Below are positions 37,201 to 47,573 of a DNA stretch of 64,000 nucleotides, one piece after another (positions within the stretch are counted from its first letter, which is position 1; every line of letters begins with the position of its first letter). The position numbers and the translations under genes are program-made. The DNA is from Blasia pusilla (taxonomy: Eukaryota > Marchantiophyta > Marchantiopsida > Blasiales): NCBI GenBank assembly GCA_050084515.1, contig CM114275.1, forward strand, positions 10,416,001-10,480,000. Direction: 5' to 3'. The notes under the pieces were generated by a model, which saw only the letters and a list, made by a program, of their open reading frames with translations, was not told where the DNA came from and did not search any database.

Positions 37201-40200
37201 ATCAGCCAAGTTTTGTTTTGGACCATGGCAGTTTTCCTTGATGTTTGATGATTTATGGAAAGTTCGTGTGTGGATTAGAAAATGGCTCCATTTCAGAGTG
37301 TCAATCTGTTTAGTTTCGAATGAGGTTCAGACTGCTTTGCTAGGATATGAAGGTCTTAGTCATTAGGTGACTGAATCCATGTGGTTTTATGTCAGGTTGT
37401 ATGTGGAGGAGATCAACATTGGAGAAGGTAGCCTGCGGCAGGTAGTGAGTGGACTCGCCAAATACCTGACTGAAGAACAGATGCTGGTAAGCACGAAATT
37501 ATGTGTAAAATATTTTTCTAGTTCACTTTTCATTGGGAATGCTTAGGCACAGAAATGAGTGGATTCTGTGAGGCTCTGAATGGATTGAGAGTGGTCAGAT
37601 GGAGGTCACTGTCAATGAGACTCAATAAGTGAACTGCAGAGTAATTGGTCTTTTTTGTTGGCTATTTCTCTAAACAAATCAATGTCATAAAGAGTTTGAC
37701 TCGACAGAACTGTTGAAATTTGTTAATATCTAGTTTAGTCATGCCCTAAAAGTAGTTAGTCAAATACTAACTTAGTTGGATACTAATTTAGTTAGCTAGA
37801 GATAACTTAGTGTTCCTCTATCTTTTTAGGGTAACCTTGAATTAGGGCAATTCTCGAGTTAGGGCTAGCCACCATCTGTTATTTAGGGTATGGATCTGTT
37901 CAAGAAGATCCAAGGGCCAGAAGTGCTCACCCTCATGTATATAATGTCTCTCTTTAGAGAGCAGAAGCCAATTCTACAGCATGCACAGTTTTGGTGAGGA
38001 CTCCTGAGGCTCTTGGTCCTGCTGCAGAGTGATCAGAGAGTAGGAAGAGGAGATTGAGACTAATTGCTGTGCTTGCTAGAGCCTCACTGGAAGGCAGGTT
38101 GTTTTGTCTAGTATGCTGATGGAGATTGTTTGTGCTCAATGGTGAGCCATGTCTGATCTCTGAGCTGGTGACATGTGAGGACCTGTAGTGTGAGTGCAAG
38201 GTGTGGCTGAGTAGAATCCTTCTTAGTATCTCTTAGATAGTAAGAAGAGTCACATCATGGTAGGGCTCTGATTTGGCAATAGAGATAGGGACTGATTTGC
38301 TGATTGTGTACAAGCTGAAATCATGGATGGTCTAGCTGATGCTAGCTCTGACTTTGTACAAGGAGATACTTCTGCTGGTCAATCATTTTCTCAGGTTATG
38401 GGCCCACCCCAAACCTTTCTCCTTAGTGATTTCAGCAGTGTAGAGAAGTTAGATGGTGGGAACTATAGAGAATGGTCCAGAACCATGATGGACATTCTAA
38501 TGCTGAAAGGGTTGTGGGTGTATGTTGAGATGAAACCTCACAATCTAGAAGAGCTTGTGGTAAACTTCGCTTGGAGACAGCAAAATCAGTTGGCAGCTAT
38601 CTTACTCAAACAGACCCTGAACTCCTCTATGAGGGAGTTGGTGGATGGTATAAGCAATGCTTGGGAGATCTGGTCCAAGCTGAAGAGTTTGAACAAGGAG
38701 TCAGCTTTGACTCTAGCTATGCAAAGATGGAAGACATTGAGCTCGACAAGGATGGCTGACACAGATAGAGTTGCAGCTCACATTGCCAAAATGGAGTCAA
38801 CTTTTGCACAAGTGAAAGCAGTTGGACAGGAACTGATTCCTATATGGAAGGTAACCCTGTTGCTATCCTCCTTACCTCCTCGATTTGATACAATGGTTAC
38901 AATCTTTGAAACCTGGGAGGCAGATTTGCTTACATGGGAATCTGTGACCAACAAGCTCCTGAGATATGATCAGAAGCGAGAGGTGATTGTGGAAGAAACA
39001 GTCATGCTCAACAGGGATAGGAAGTGGAAAGAGACCAGAACTTGTTACATTTGTGCAGAGAAGGGACATCTTGCTGCAATTGTCCAAAGAAGTTGAAAAG
39101 GGGAGAGAAAGTTAAAAGGAGTGGATCTGCAGTCAAGAATCAAGAGAAGTTGATGGAAAGCAAAGTACCTCCTACAGGGAGAAGGATAAGGCAAAGGTTG
39201 CTGGAGTGATGACTACTGAATACACATCTGATGAAAGTTGCTGTTCTTTCATGATGGCCTCGTGTGAGAAAGATCTCAAGAGGAGCAGTGGATGGTGGGT
39301 GGACTCGGTGCAACATCACATGTCTGTTATCAAGAGGAGTTGTTCTCAGACCTAAAACCAGCAAGTAATCATCACGTGAGAAGTGCTTCTGGATTGTTAA
39401 GTCCTGTGGGAGGGTTGGCTCAGTTTCTATTTTCTTCAGTGCTGATGAAAGCAAATTGATGAAATGGCAGCTGCATGGAGTGTTATATGTTGCAGATTAC
39501 ATAAAAATCTGTTGTCAGTTAAGAAATTATTGGAGGCAGGAATTGATGTGCACTTCTGGAACTCAAACCAGACTTGCACACTTGAAAGAAATGGGAAAGT
39601 CTTGTGCCGAGGAGTGGTACAAGGAAATTTGTTCAAACTGCTGGAATGTGATCCAGAGGAGCAGGTAAATCTCACTGAGAATAGGAGCTTGCTGAATCTG
39701 TGGCATTGCAGATTGGGGCACCTATCGGAACACAGCATTCGAGCTCTGCAAGGAATGTCATGTGGTGTGGAGATTGAGAAGTCACAGAAGCTTGAGTTCT
39801 GTGAGGCTTGTGTGCAAGGGAAAGCTCACAAGTCACCGCTCCCAGAAGGTCACTTAACAGGTCTGAAAGATTATTGGACCTGATTCACTCTGATGTGTGT
39901 GGACCAATACCTGTAAAGTCACTAGGAGGAGCACGCTATTTTGTGTCATCTGTGGACGACAAGAGTAGAAAGAGCTTTGTGTACCTGATAAGCAGCAAGG
40001 CTCAAGTTCTAGAGAAATTTGTTATCTTTGTCAACATGACAGAGAGGCAAGTTGAACGAAGAGTGAAGAGACTTAGGTCTGATGGAGGAGGAGAATATGC
40101 AAGTAAAGACTTTCAAGCATATCTCTCAGCCAAGGGATATTAAAAGATGTTACGGGCGTGACAGCCCCCACCAAAATGGAGTAGCTGAAAGGTTGAATAG

Positions 40201-43200
40201 AACCTTGCAAGAGAAAGCCTTGAGCATGTTGCAACATGCCAAGCTTGGTCAAGAATTCTGGGAGCAGCTATCATGACAGCGAATTGTCTGAGGAACATCA
40301 GTCCCACAGCGGCCTTGAAGAATGTAACTCCAGAAGAGTGCTGGTCTGGTAAGAAACCTGACATTTCTAGATTGAAAGTGTTTGGTTGTGTTGGCTATGC
40401 CCTCACCCCTGATACACAAAGGAGGAAACTAGATGCAAAGGCTGACAAGTACATATTTGTTGGGTATGAAGAAGGGCTGAAAGGATACATGTTGTATAAT
40501 CCTAGAACCTGCAAGGCAATTGAAGCAATGATGTGACTTTTGATGAGAAGAGTTTTTGGAAAGACTCTGAGCACAAAGAGTCAATGGTCACCAGAGTGAT
40601 GCCAGTAATCACTTCTGTTGTCACTCCTGTAAACATCCCTGTAGTGTCGAACTCACATCAAGATGCTGATAAGGAGGAAGTATGAAAGGATACACTTGCA
40701 GAATGTAGTGGAGGATTAGATACTTGCACCCAAGGTGTAAGAGAGGAAGATCATGTTGAAAATGATCAGCCTATGAAGGTGTACCAAAGGAGAAGTGCAG
40801 CCAAGCAAGTTCTAGAGGCACATGAGTCCACAGAGGGAGTGATCAAGGAGATCTCAGAGCAAAGGAGATCTGGAAGAATTTCCAAACCTGTAGAAAGGTT
40901 GGGGATAAACGAAGCTCATTCTATTGAAGAAGGAGTTGTAGAGCCCAACTCTTTGAGTGAGGCTATGAGCAGGAATGATTCGAAACAGTGGGAGCAGGCT
41001 GTGGCAGAAGAAAAGGTCTCATTAGAGAAAAATGAGACATGGGAGTTTGTAGATTTGCCACCTGGTAGAAAGACCATTGGTTGCAAATGGGTCTTCAGAA
41101 TAAAAAGGGGACCAAAGAATGAGATCTTGAAGTACAAGGCACGTCTGGTTGCAAAATCCTTCAATCAGGAGGCTGGTTTAGACTATCAGGAGACCTTTGC
41201 TCCTGTTGCAAGGTATGGATCCATTAGAGTTCTCTTGGCATTAGCAGCTCAACATAATTGGGAGGTGGAACAGATGGATGTGAAGACTGCATTCTTAAAT
41301 GGAGAACTGAAAGAGGAGATCTACATGGAGGTACCAGATGGTTATACTCATCCAGGCAAGGTGTGTCTCTTGAAGAAAGCCCTTTATGGCCTAAAGCAAG
41401 CACCTAGATGCTGGTATGAGAAGATGGATGCTTACCTGATCAGGAAAGGATTCCAACGCAGCAATGCAGATCAAGGAGTGTACTCCTTAGACTCCACTAT
41501 GTACATAGCATTGTATGTTGATGATCTTCTGATGCTAGGAGGGAGCTTAGACACTGTAAAGAGAGTGAAGAAAACCTCTGTCACAGGACAAACATAGAAA
41601 GTGTATATCTATGATGGGCATTACTCTAAACTCTCATTAAGAGGGAGTGTTGAAATTTGTTAATATCTAGTTTAGTCATGCCCTAAAAGTAGTTAGTCAA
41701 ATACTAACTTAGTTGGATACTAATTTAGTTAGCTAGAGATAACTTAGTGTTCCTCTATCTTTTTAGGGTAACCTTGAATTAGGGCAATTCTCGAGTTAGG
41801 GCTAGCCACCATCTGTTATTTAGGGTATGGATCTGTTCAAGAAGATCCAAGGGCCAGAAGTGCTCACCCTCATGTATATAATGTCTCTCTTTAGAGAGCA
41901 GAAGCCAATTCTACAGCATGCACAGTTTTGGTGAGGACTCCTGAGGCTCTTGGTCCTGCTGCAGAGTGATCAGAGAGTAGGAAGAGGAGATTGAGACTAA
42001 TTGCTGTGCTTGCTAGAGCCTCACTGGAAGGCAGGTTGTTTTGTCTAGTATGCTGATGGAGATTGTTTGTGCTCAATGGTGAGCCATGTCTGATCTCTGA
42101 GCTGGTGACATGTGAGGACCTGTAGTGTGAGTGCAAGGTGTGGCTGAGTAGAATCCTTCTTAGTATCTCTTAGATAGTAAGAAGAGTCACATCATGGTAG
42201 GGCTCTGATTTGGCAATAGAGATAGGGACTGATTTGCTGATTGTGTACAAGCTGAAATCATGGATGGTCTAGCTGATGCTAGCTCTGACTTTGTACAAGG
42301 AGATACTTCTGCTGGTCAATCATTTTCTCAAGAACAGCCCCTGATCTGAATGCCACGTATTATATACCTTATTTGGACTAATCTATTTTTGTAGTTGCTG
42401 GGATATAACACATCCAACTTGGCCTCATGCTCAATGCACCAAATGATTGGTAATCTTAAGTGGTTAACTTCGAAATACATATGCAGAATCGGCGAGTCCT
42501 TGTGTTGGTGAATGTGAAACCTAGCAAACTCCGAGAAGTAATGTCGGCGGGATTGGTAAGGGCCCCTTTTCACATGATAGTGTACAACATATCAATGTTA
42601 TTGCAGGGATCATCAAAGTTGTCATAGCTGCAAGGATTCTTGTTGACTTTTGTGTAGATGTTCATGATTTGGACACAGAGCCCGATATTTGTTGAATTTG
42701 TATCAATTAGGATCAACGTGCAAATTGTGCATTTTAGGATGCATGGAATCTTTTTTACTTCCAATGACTTTCTTATATGGTTGTAAAATGCAATTGGCAG
42801 GTTTTATGTGCATCCAATGAGGATCACACTCAATGTGAACCTGTGCAACCCCCAAAAGAAGCCCCTGTTGGTGAAAGGGTGATAGTAGCTGGGTATTTAG
42901 CAACCCTTTCTTGTTGAGCAGTTTTCTACTTCACTTGAAGCATTTGTGCTTTATATGTGCATACACTGTGATCTCTAATGAAAGAATTAGTATCTCCTTT
43001 TGTATAATAATTCCATTTTGATGTGCGTGCAGTTTTGAGGGAAAACCGGAGGCAGTACTCAATCCTAAGAAGAAACAATGGGAGAAGTTATACCCGGTAT
43101 GTCATTTGAGCCTCTGTGTTGATTGTTCTTTTGTTTGGTTCTTGTGTTTCATTACCAAGATCTTGAGTCAGGGTTGGTGTATTGTATTGGCAGCCAAAGA

Positions 43201-43374
43201 TTTGTACTTCATGAACTTTTTGTGAGATGCCAACTTATCTCTGAAACCTATTTTCTGGTGGGTGGACAGGATTTGCATACTGATGATACTGGCATGGCTT
43301 GCTATCAAGGGAAGCCTTTAATGACTTCTGCTGGACCGTGCTCTGCGTCAATTGTGAAGGGAACAATCAAGTAG
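34231..43374 (+). CDS. Arc1p/AIMP1-like tRNA-binding protein (EMAP II domain), 14 exons, copia element in one intron
   Basis: Plant homologue of the aminoacyl-tRNA synthetase cofactor Arc1p/AIMP1, which binds tRNA and scaffolds synthetases in the cytosol. Coding exons: 34231-34305, 34818-34943, 35065-35124, 35153-35329, 35541-35606, 35711-35776, 36011-36130, 36270-36326, 36424-36551, 37396-37486, 42487-42555, 42801-42892, 43033-43096, 43270-43374. All junctions are GT-AG and in frame. The N-terminal half has a GST-C-like fold (VNEWLSFGSS, STKAVFVGIGTTIGVGDIAL, IPVKLPQFDPP). A Lys/Pro/Ser-rich linker follows, then the C-terminal OB-fold (GLEILDIRVGVIESVKRHPT, YVEEINIGEG, RQVVSGLAKYL, NVKPSKLREVMSAGLVLCAS, EGKPEAVLNPKKKQWEK, MTSAGPCSASI). 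The copia element at 37711-42330 enlarges intron 10 from about 0.4 to 5 kb; the splice sites are intact. MGSTDRDARF was chosen as start because it aligns with the family N-terminus. Confidence 0.9.
37711..38393 (+). repeat. copia 5' LTR
   Basis: 683 bp, by eye identical to the 3' LTR (constant offset of 3937). A TATA-like TATATAAT lies at 37938-37945. The last 71 bp are open in the gag frame from an ATG at 38323. Confidence 0.95.
38323..39096 (+). pseudogene. copia gag, frameshifted in the zinc knuckle
   Basis: UBN2/gag-like protein with KLDGGNYREWSRTMMDIL, LWVYVEM, WSKLKSLNKES, LLSSLPPRFDTMV and the start of a CCHC knuckle (CYICAEKGHLAA). The following NCPKK of the knuckle is in another frame (about 39080), so one indel breaks gag there. 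Translation could begin in the LTR (38323) or at the ATG within the primer site (38398). Confidence 0.85.
38394..38408 (+). promoter_or_regulatory. copia primer-binding site, half-tRNA type
   Basis: GGTTATGGGCCCACC directly follows the LTR. It is the exact complement of 15 nt from the anticodon arm of plant initiator tRNA-Met (GGTGGGCCCATAACC, recalled). Drosophila copia and yeast Ty5 prime from this internal tRNA region rather than from the 3' CCA end. The ATG at 38398-38400, complementary to the anticodon, is in frame with gag. Confidence 0.85.
39456..40536 (+). pseudogene. copia integrase, degenerate
   Basis: The GAG-pre-integrase segment (LNLWHCRLGHLSEHSIRAL, then CEACVQGKAHKSPLP) is followed by the catalytic core: LIHSDVCGPIPV (Asp), KRLRSDGGGEYAS (Asp), NGVAERLNRTLQEKA (Glu), then CWSGKKPDISRLKVFGC. 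The three acidic residues are present. The frame is broken near 39880, 40140 and 40275. Confidence 0.9.
40773..41597 (+). pseudogene. copia reverse transcriptase, C-terminally truncated, no RNase H
   Basis: Continuous frame with NETWEFVDLPPGRKTIGCKW, YKARLVAKSFNQEAGLDYQE, TFAPVARYGSIRVLLALAAQ, MDVKTAFLNGELKEEIYME, LYGLKQAPRCWYEKMD and the active site YVDD (41514-41525). About 25 codons later the frame ends, 50 bp before the polypurine tract. The rest of the RT thumb and all of RNase H are missing. Confidence 0.92.
41639..41647 (+). promoter_or_regulatory. copia polypurine tract
   Basis: AAGAGGGAG immediately precedes the 3' LTR start TGTTG, the usual position for the plus-strand primer. Confidence 0.9.
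41648..42330 (+). repeat. copia 3' LTR
   Basis: 683 bp, by eye identical to 37711-38393, followed by AGAAC, the second copy of the target duplication. Confidence 0.95.
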
Positions 43375-43738
43375 TACAGCTAACTCAAACAACTGTCTGT
43401 TTCCTCCCCACACTATTTAGTCTGGTGCTCAAAAGCACTTTTATAAATGGCAGATTCAACTATTTGTTCATCAGCAAGTGAAGGTAGATGTTGGGAATGA
43501 GGGATTGTTTCATTCATCTGTGGGATTCCTGTCTAGCGAGTTGTCTGGTCAGGGAGTGAAGTTTTGGTAAGTTAAGTTCGCTTCACACAGGAGATGGAGC
43601 CAGAGGTTATGTGAAGGCATTCTGGTTGATATAGGGAAGTCAAAAGGGCTGCAACATGTCAAGTAATGGAGTAAAAAATTGGATCAAACGCTGATGGAAG
43701 TAAATGGAGACCATGTTTTACCCTTCAACAGCAGATAA

Positions 43739-45833
43739 TTTTCTGCTCAAGAAAGAGATCGTTTGGTTGTTTGCCTTGGGAAATTGTCACTTGATTGTGA
43801 TGGTCCACTACATTCTTGCGTCTTTGTGTACAGATTATATTTTCCTCATGAGTTGGAAAGTGATCCTCCTGAATCTTGGGATGCAAGAGCTGGAGCATTT
43901 CCCAATTCAACAAGTGAATCAGAGTCACTTGAGCTTGTAGTTGAGCTTCCACTTTTGAAAGGTTGTGCAGGACTCTTGGTAAGTGATTCTCAAGAAGAGA
44001 TCAACACACCAGTCGGTCCGTTTCTCATTCAGCCTAGATTGGCAATTTGTAGTGAGGTTGTGGCTCCTTTACCGATGAATGTCGAACATGGGCTTTCGTC
44101 ATCCAGCGAGTGGGATGTAGTAGTGGAGCATGTAAGAAGGCCTAACAGTACAGATGATACTTCTGGATTGTTTTCGGTGACATCTGATGCCACCATTGCG
44201 TTGAGGTTTGTTGATCCTGGAACTAGCGGTGATTTCCCCACTCCAAAGGATCTGATCTGGGATGGAGGTGAAGACCCTTTCCCTTCACCACATGATTCAA
44301 TACCACCTCAACATGTCTTGGGAGGCAATCATGAAATGATCTCTCTTAATGTTATCCAATGTGGAGAGTCTTCACCCAGAAGATTACGATCGGATGAGCA
44401 TATGGTTGAAGCTTGTGCTGCTAATCATGTTGGCACCATGGAACACGGGGTGGGTCCACTCAAGCAGACAGCTGATGAGCCTATGGTTGAAGCTTGTGCT
44501 GCTAATCATGTTGGCATCATGCATCATGCGGTCGGTCCACCGTGCTTCTCACAAGGCATGATAGGTGATGTGGTGCCTGCAATTAAACAACCCTCCCCAG
44601 GCAATTTGAAGAGAGAATGGGGCAATGGAGAACATCTTTCACCTGGTGAGATTTTTCACGCCAAGGCTAGGCCCATCCTTTGCAATTCCTCCCCTTCGAT
44701 AATGCGTTCACAGCCACCTACTCACTTTTTTAGTGGATATGAGGAAATCAGGTCCGACTTGGTAGTAAGCAAGAAACTACATCAAGTTGATTCTTCCTAC
44801 GGGGTCCAAGGTGAGTAAAATAACTTCTTAATCAAATGCATTCTTCGTCGATCAAGGCTGTTTTGGTTCGAAGTGATGGCAGAATTTAAACTTGAAAATA
44901 CAGTCGAAGATACCGAGAAAAGAAGTAGATGTCGACACACAGGATCGCTCAGCCTGTCCTAAGAAAAGTCTACTTCAAAGAGATTATGGAAAATTCACAC
45001 GTCATGCATTCGGTTCGGGTTGGCTGGCACCCGACCCTACTGAGTGGAAGATGCATGCATTGACTTGAACGAGGGTGAGATGGTAATTGGTACCACCTCT
45101 TTCTGCATATTCCTTTGATGACTTGACTGACTCTGCAAAGGAATTGCTTACCACAGCAGGGGACGATTTGGATTATGTTGTACCTGTGACTCAACTGGTT
45201 TACGAAACTTTTGCTCCAGAGTCTAACCGGAAGTACTTACCGACTGAAGCGTTTTGTGACGAGGTTCCCGAAGAGATTATTACGAGATATGGCTCATCCA
45301 CCTATTCACCTTGTGAGGTCACTCCTGTCGAGAGTCTGATTAATCTATCCCAGTCTGCCTTTGAAGGCTCCTCAGACTCGCAGGCCACTTCGTCATCAAC
45401 TGATTCAAGTTCAATGGACTTTGAAGTTGACCCGCTGGAGACAGTGAGTTCTTCGGATCTGCTGCAGGCGTGCGGATATGGAGCACGACTTCCTCTGGGC
45501 GAGGTGGAATCCGTAGAATCGATACACCCGTCCTCGTTTGAGACAATCTACTCGAAAACCATAGAAGCGCATCAAACCAGCAACGACGGAGGTCTGACTT
45601 TGGTAATCTATGAGCCCTCATCTGTGGAGGACGGTGCCCTTACCCCTCTCGAGTCCGAGCCTGGAACATCGGAGCAAATAACTTACTTGGCGTACGAGCG
45701 CGCCACCCACGAGTTTGTGGTCTGTGACGGCCGAACACGTATTCTTCCAAGTGACGCGCTTGGACTTAACGCCATCGCATCTCATCTGATGAGCTCGTGG
45801 GAAAGTTACACCATTTGCGAGACTGAAAGTTGA
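43739..45833 (+). CDS. unrecognised acidic Ser-rich protein, probably two or more exons
   Basis: Two of the longest open frames in the window follow each other on the plus strand. 43739-44810 is open and ends at an AAG/GTGAGT donor. A frame-preserving acceptor (CCACAGCAG) before 45160 leads into 45160-45833, stop at 45831-45833. The joined protein would be about 580 residues, rich in Glu, Asp, Ser and Pro, without membrane segments. It contains a 27-residue tandem repeat (MVEACAANHVG, separate entry). The start is not settled: no ATG opens the first frame, so an upstream exon is likely (an exon-like stretch with acceptor and GTAAGT donor lies at about 43480-43570). I recognise no domain. Real coding status is inferred from length, splice-site fit and repeat phase. 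Confidence 0.55.
44402..44563 (+). repeat. 81-bp in-frame tandem repeat in the unrecognised gene
   Basis: Copies start at ATGGTTGAAGCTTGTGCTGC (44402 and 44483). The first 40 bp are nearly identical and the rest diverges. The period is 27 codons, so the reading frame is kept. Confidence 0.85.
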
Positions 45834-47573
45834 GACGTCTTCTGTTTGCGAGTTTGAAAGTTTAGTAACGCTGCTGAAAATCTTGCCGTGAACACGACTC
45901 GCTTTTACGATGGTACTGATGCTTTGGCAAGTTATGACTGTGTCGCTTAAACCCTTCGGATGTCCTCTGACTATGTGCTACACCGGGAAACTCGTCGTAC
46001 GTCGTCTTTCAGTCATCGTTCAATCCATGTCATAAATGTTTGGTATAGCCAAGAGAAGCGTGCCGTTGTTTAGATCGGATCTATGTGACTAAAAAGGCTG
46101 TGCTATTCTACGGCTGCTCCCAATCGATGAATCGGGGGCTATTTGTTTATTTGCGCATTTTCGCAGAGAGAGAGCACACCTCGGTTGCGTGTAAATGATC
46201 AGCAGTTGACACTTGGAATGCTGAGACCAGTGTCAGATTCAGAGTCAACTTTCAATTGGACAGCCGTGTCTGCACCTCCGATAAAAGCGACATGGTGAGG
46301 CGACGCCACATCTGAGCCGATACGCAACTTCAGCGAGACAGTATCGAACTCCTACCTGCATAGGGAGTAAAAACTTATTCCAGACTGAATGGGAGCGAAA
46401 CAATCGAAAAGTATGGCCGGTCGTCACGATCGGCTAGGTTACGCATTTGGCAGCGGCAGGCAGCATCGAGTTTGTTTCCCCAACGATGATGACCTCAGCG
46501 CCGTCAAGGACTCGATCCTACCTTACTGACAGAGCTCCCTCCACGCGACGAGGCTTACGTGGGGAGCTCTTGAATCACATCGAATCGATTAGGGAATCCT
46601 CAGTGATTCTTCAAAAAGCGAAGTTCTCGTTATGAACGTTGGCGCAGAAATCCGTCCCAGAGATGAAGACGATTATTTAATGATCAGTCAGTCCTTCATG
46701 ACTTGAGAAGAAGAACTGCCAGCATCTTTGGGACTTGGATGAAGACAAACCTTCTGACACTCTAAATCTTCGCGGCACGGTTTCTGGCTAGCGAAAGGAC
46801 AGATTCAAATGACTGGAATCGTATGGTTACTCGATTCTGCTTCACTTTCGCTGACCCACTCTCAATCAAGTTCACCGTCAAAACTACCGCAGGTGGAACA
46901 GCGATTGGGAACGGATCTCGGGAACGGGAGCTTCTCCGCCCGAAGGACTCAACAAAAGTGGATTCTCAAGCTTCATGCTTTCAAATGTTCCCATTGGACA
47001 GCTCCAGCTCCTTGGAAACCTTCGTGGCGAGGATTAGAATCTCTTCATACCCGGCGAGAAAATCTTTGTTCTTTGGCACCGATACAGCGTTCGCGCCGGC
47101 ATTGCGGAAGCTCCCGTCACCGCTACGATCCCACAAAGCCATACGTTTGAAAAAAGCTGTCACCGTCAGGAGAACGACCCTCACGCTTGTGAATGAACAG
47201 CGGAACTGACTTGCGTCATCCTTTCCGCCGTCTCTTTTGGACGGCGTAATGATGCCACCGTCTCCTTCGCCGTCCCCGGACGGACGATGGAAAGGCGAAT
47301 TTGGTCGCCTGGAAAATGCAGTGTGGGACTGTGGGAGCGCGCTGATCTGTTGATACACTGCGGCGCTCAGAGGGCATGCATCTCCATGGCCGTCCATTAG
47401 TCGACGGCGAGACTCGGATAGAAAAGCCAAGGAATAATCGTCGGACGCCAGACGCGACCACATCCTTCGCTGGGGTGGAGGCGGAGGCGTTGGGATGTGA
47501 AAGGCTATGGAGATGTGCGACGAATTCGAATGAGGAGTGGAAAAACTCGAACTCCCGGGAACGCCGTCGCAGA
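45834..47573. other. intergenic region, 3' flank of the unrecognised gene and promoter of CCB4
   Basis: No recognisable coding sequence. The long minus-strand frame at 46981-47697 overlaps the CCB4 first exon in antisense and shows no domain. GC content rises from about 47000, consistent with the CCB4 5' region. Confidence 0.45.

Larger units (their letters stand above)
37711..42330 (+). mobile_element. Ty1/copia LTR retrotransposon, structurally complete ends, defective interior
   Basis: Two 683-bp LTRs (37711-38393 and 41648-42330) bound an internal region with gag, integrase and reverse transcriptase in copia order. LTRs start TGTTG and end TCTCA. The target duplication AGAAC is perfect (37706-37710 and 42331-42335). 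Primer-binding site 38394-38408, polypurine tract 41639-41647. Pol is broken by stops and frameshifts and lacks RNase H. Inserted in the same orientation as the host gene, within an intron. Confidence 0.96.

Noticed and set aside
37954-38199. 81-residue minus-strand frame repeated identically at 41891-42136
   Set aside because: It is the antisense of the copia LTR; the repetition reflects the two LTRs, not a gene family.
38250-38285. GGGCTCTGATTTGGC in the LTR, resembling initiator tRNA 3'-end sequence
   Set aside because: It is in the tRNA sense, imperfect and 110 bp inside the LTR, so it cannot be a primer site; the match right after the LTR is better.
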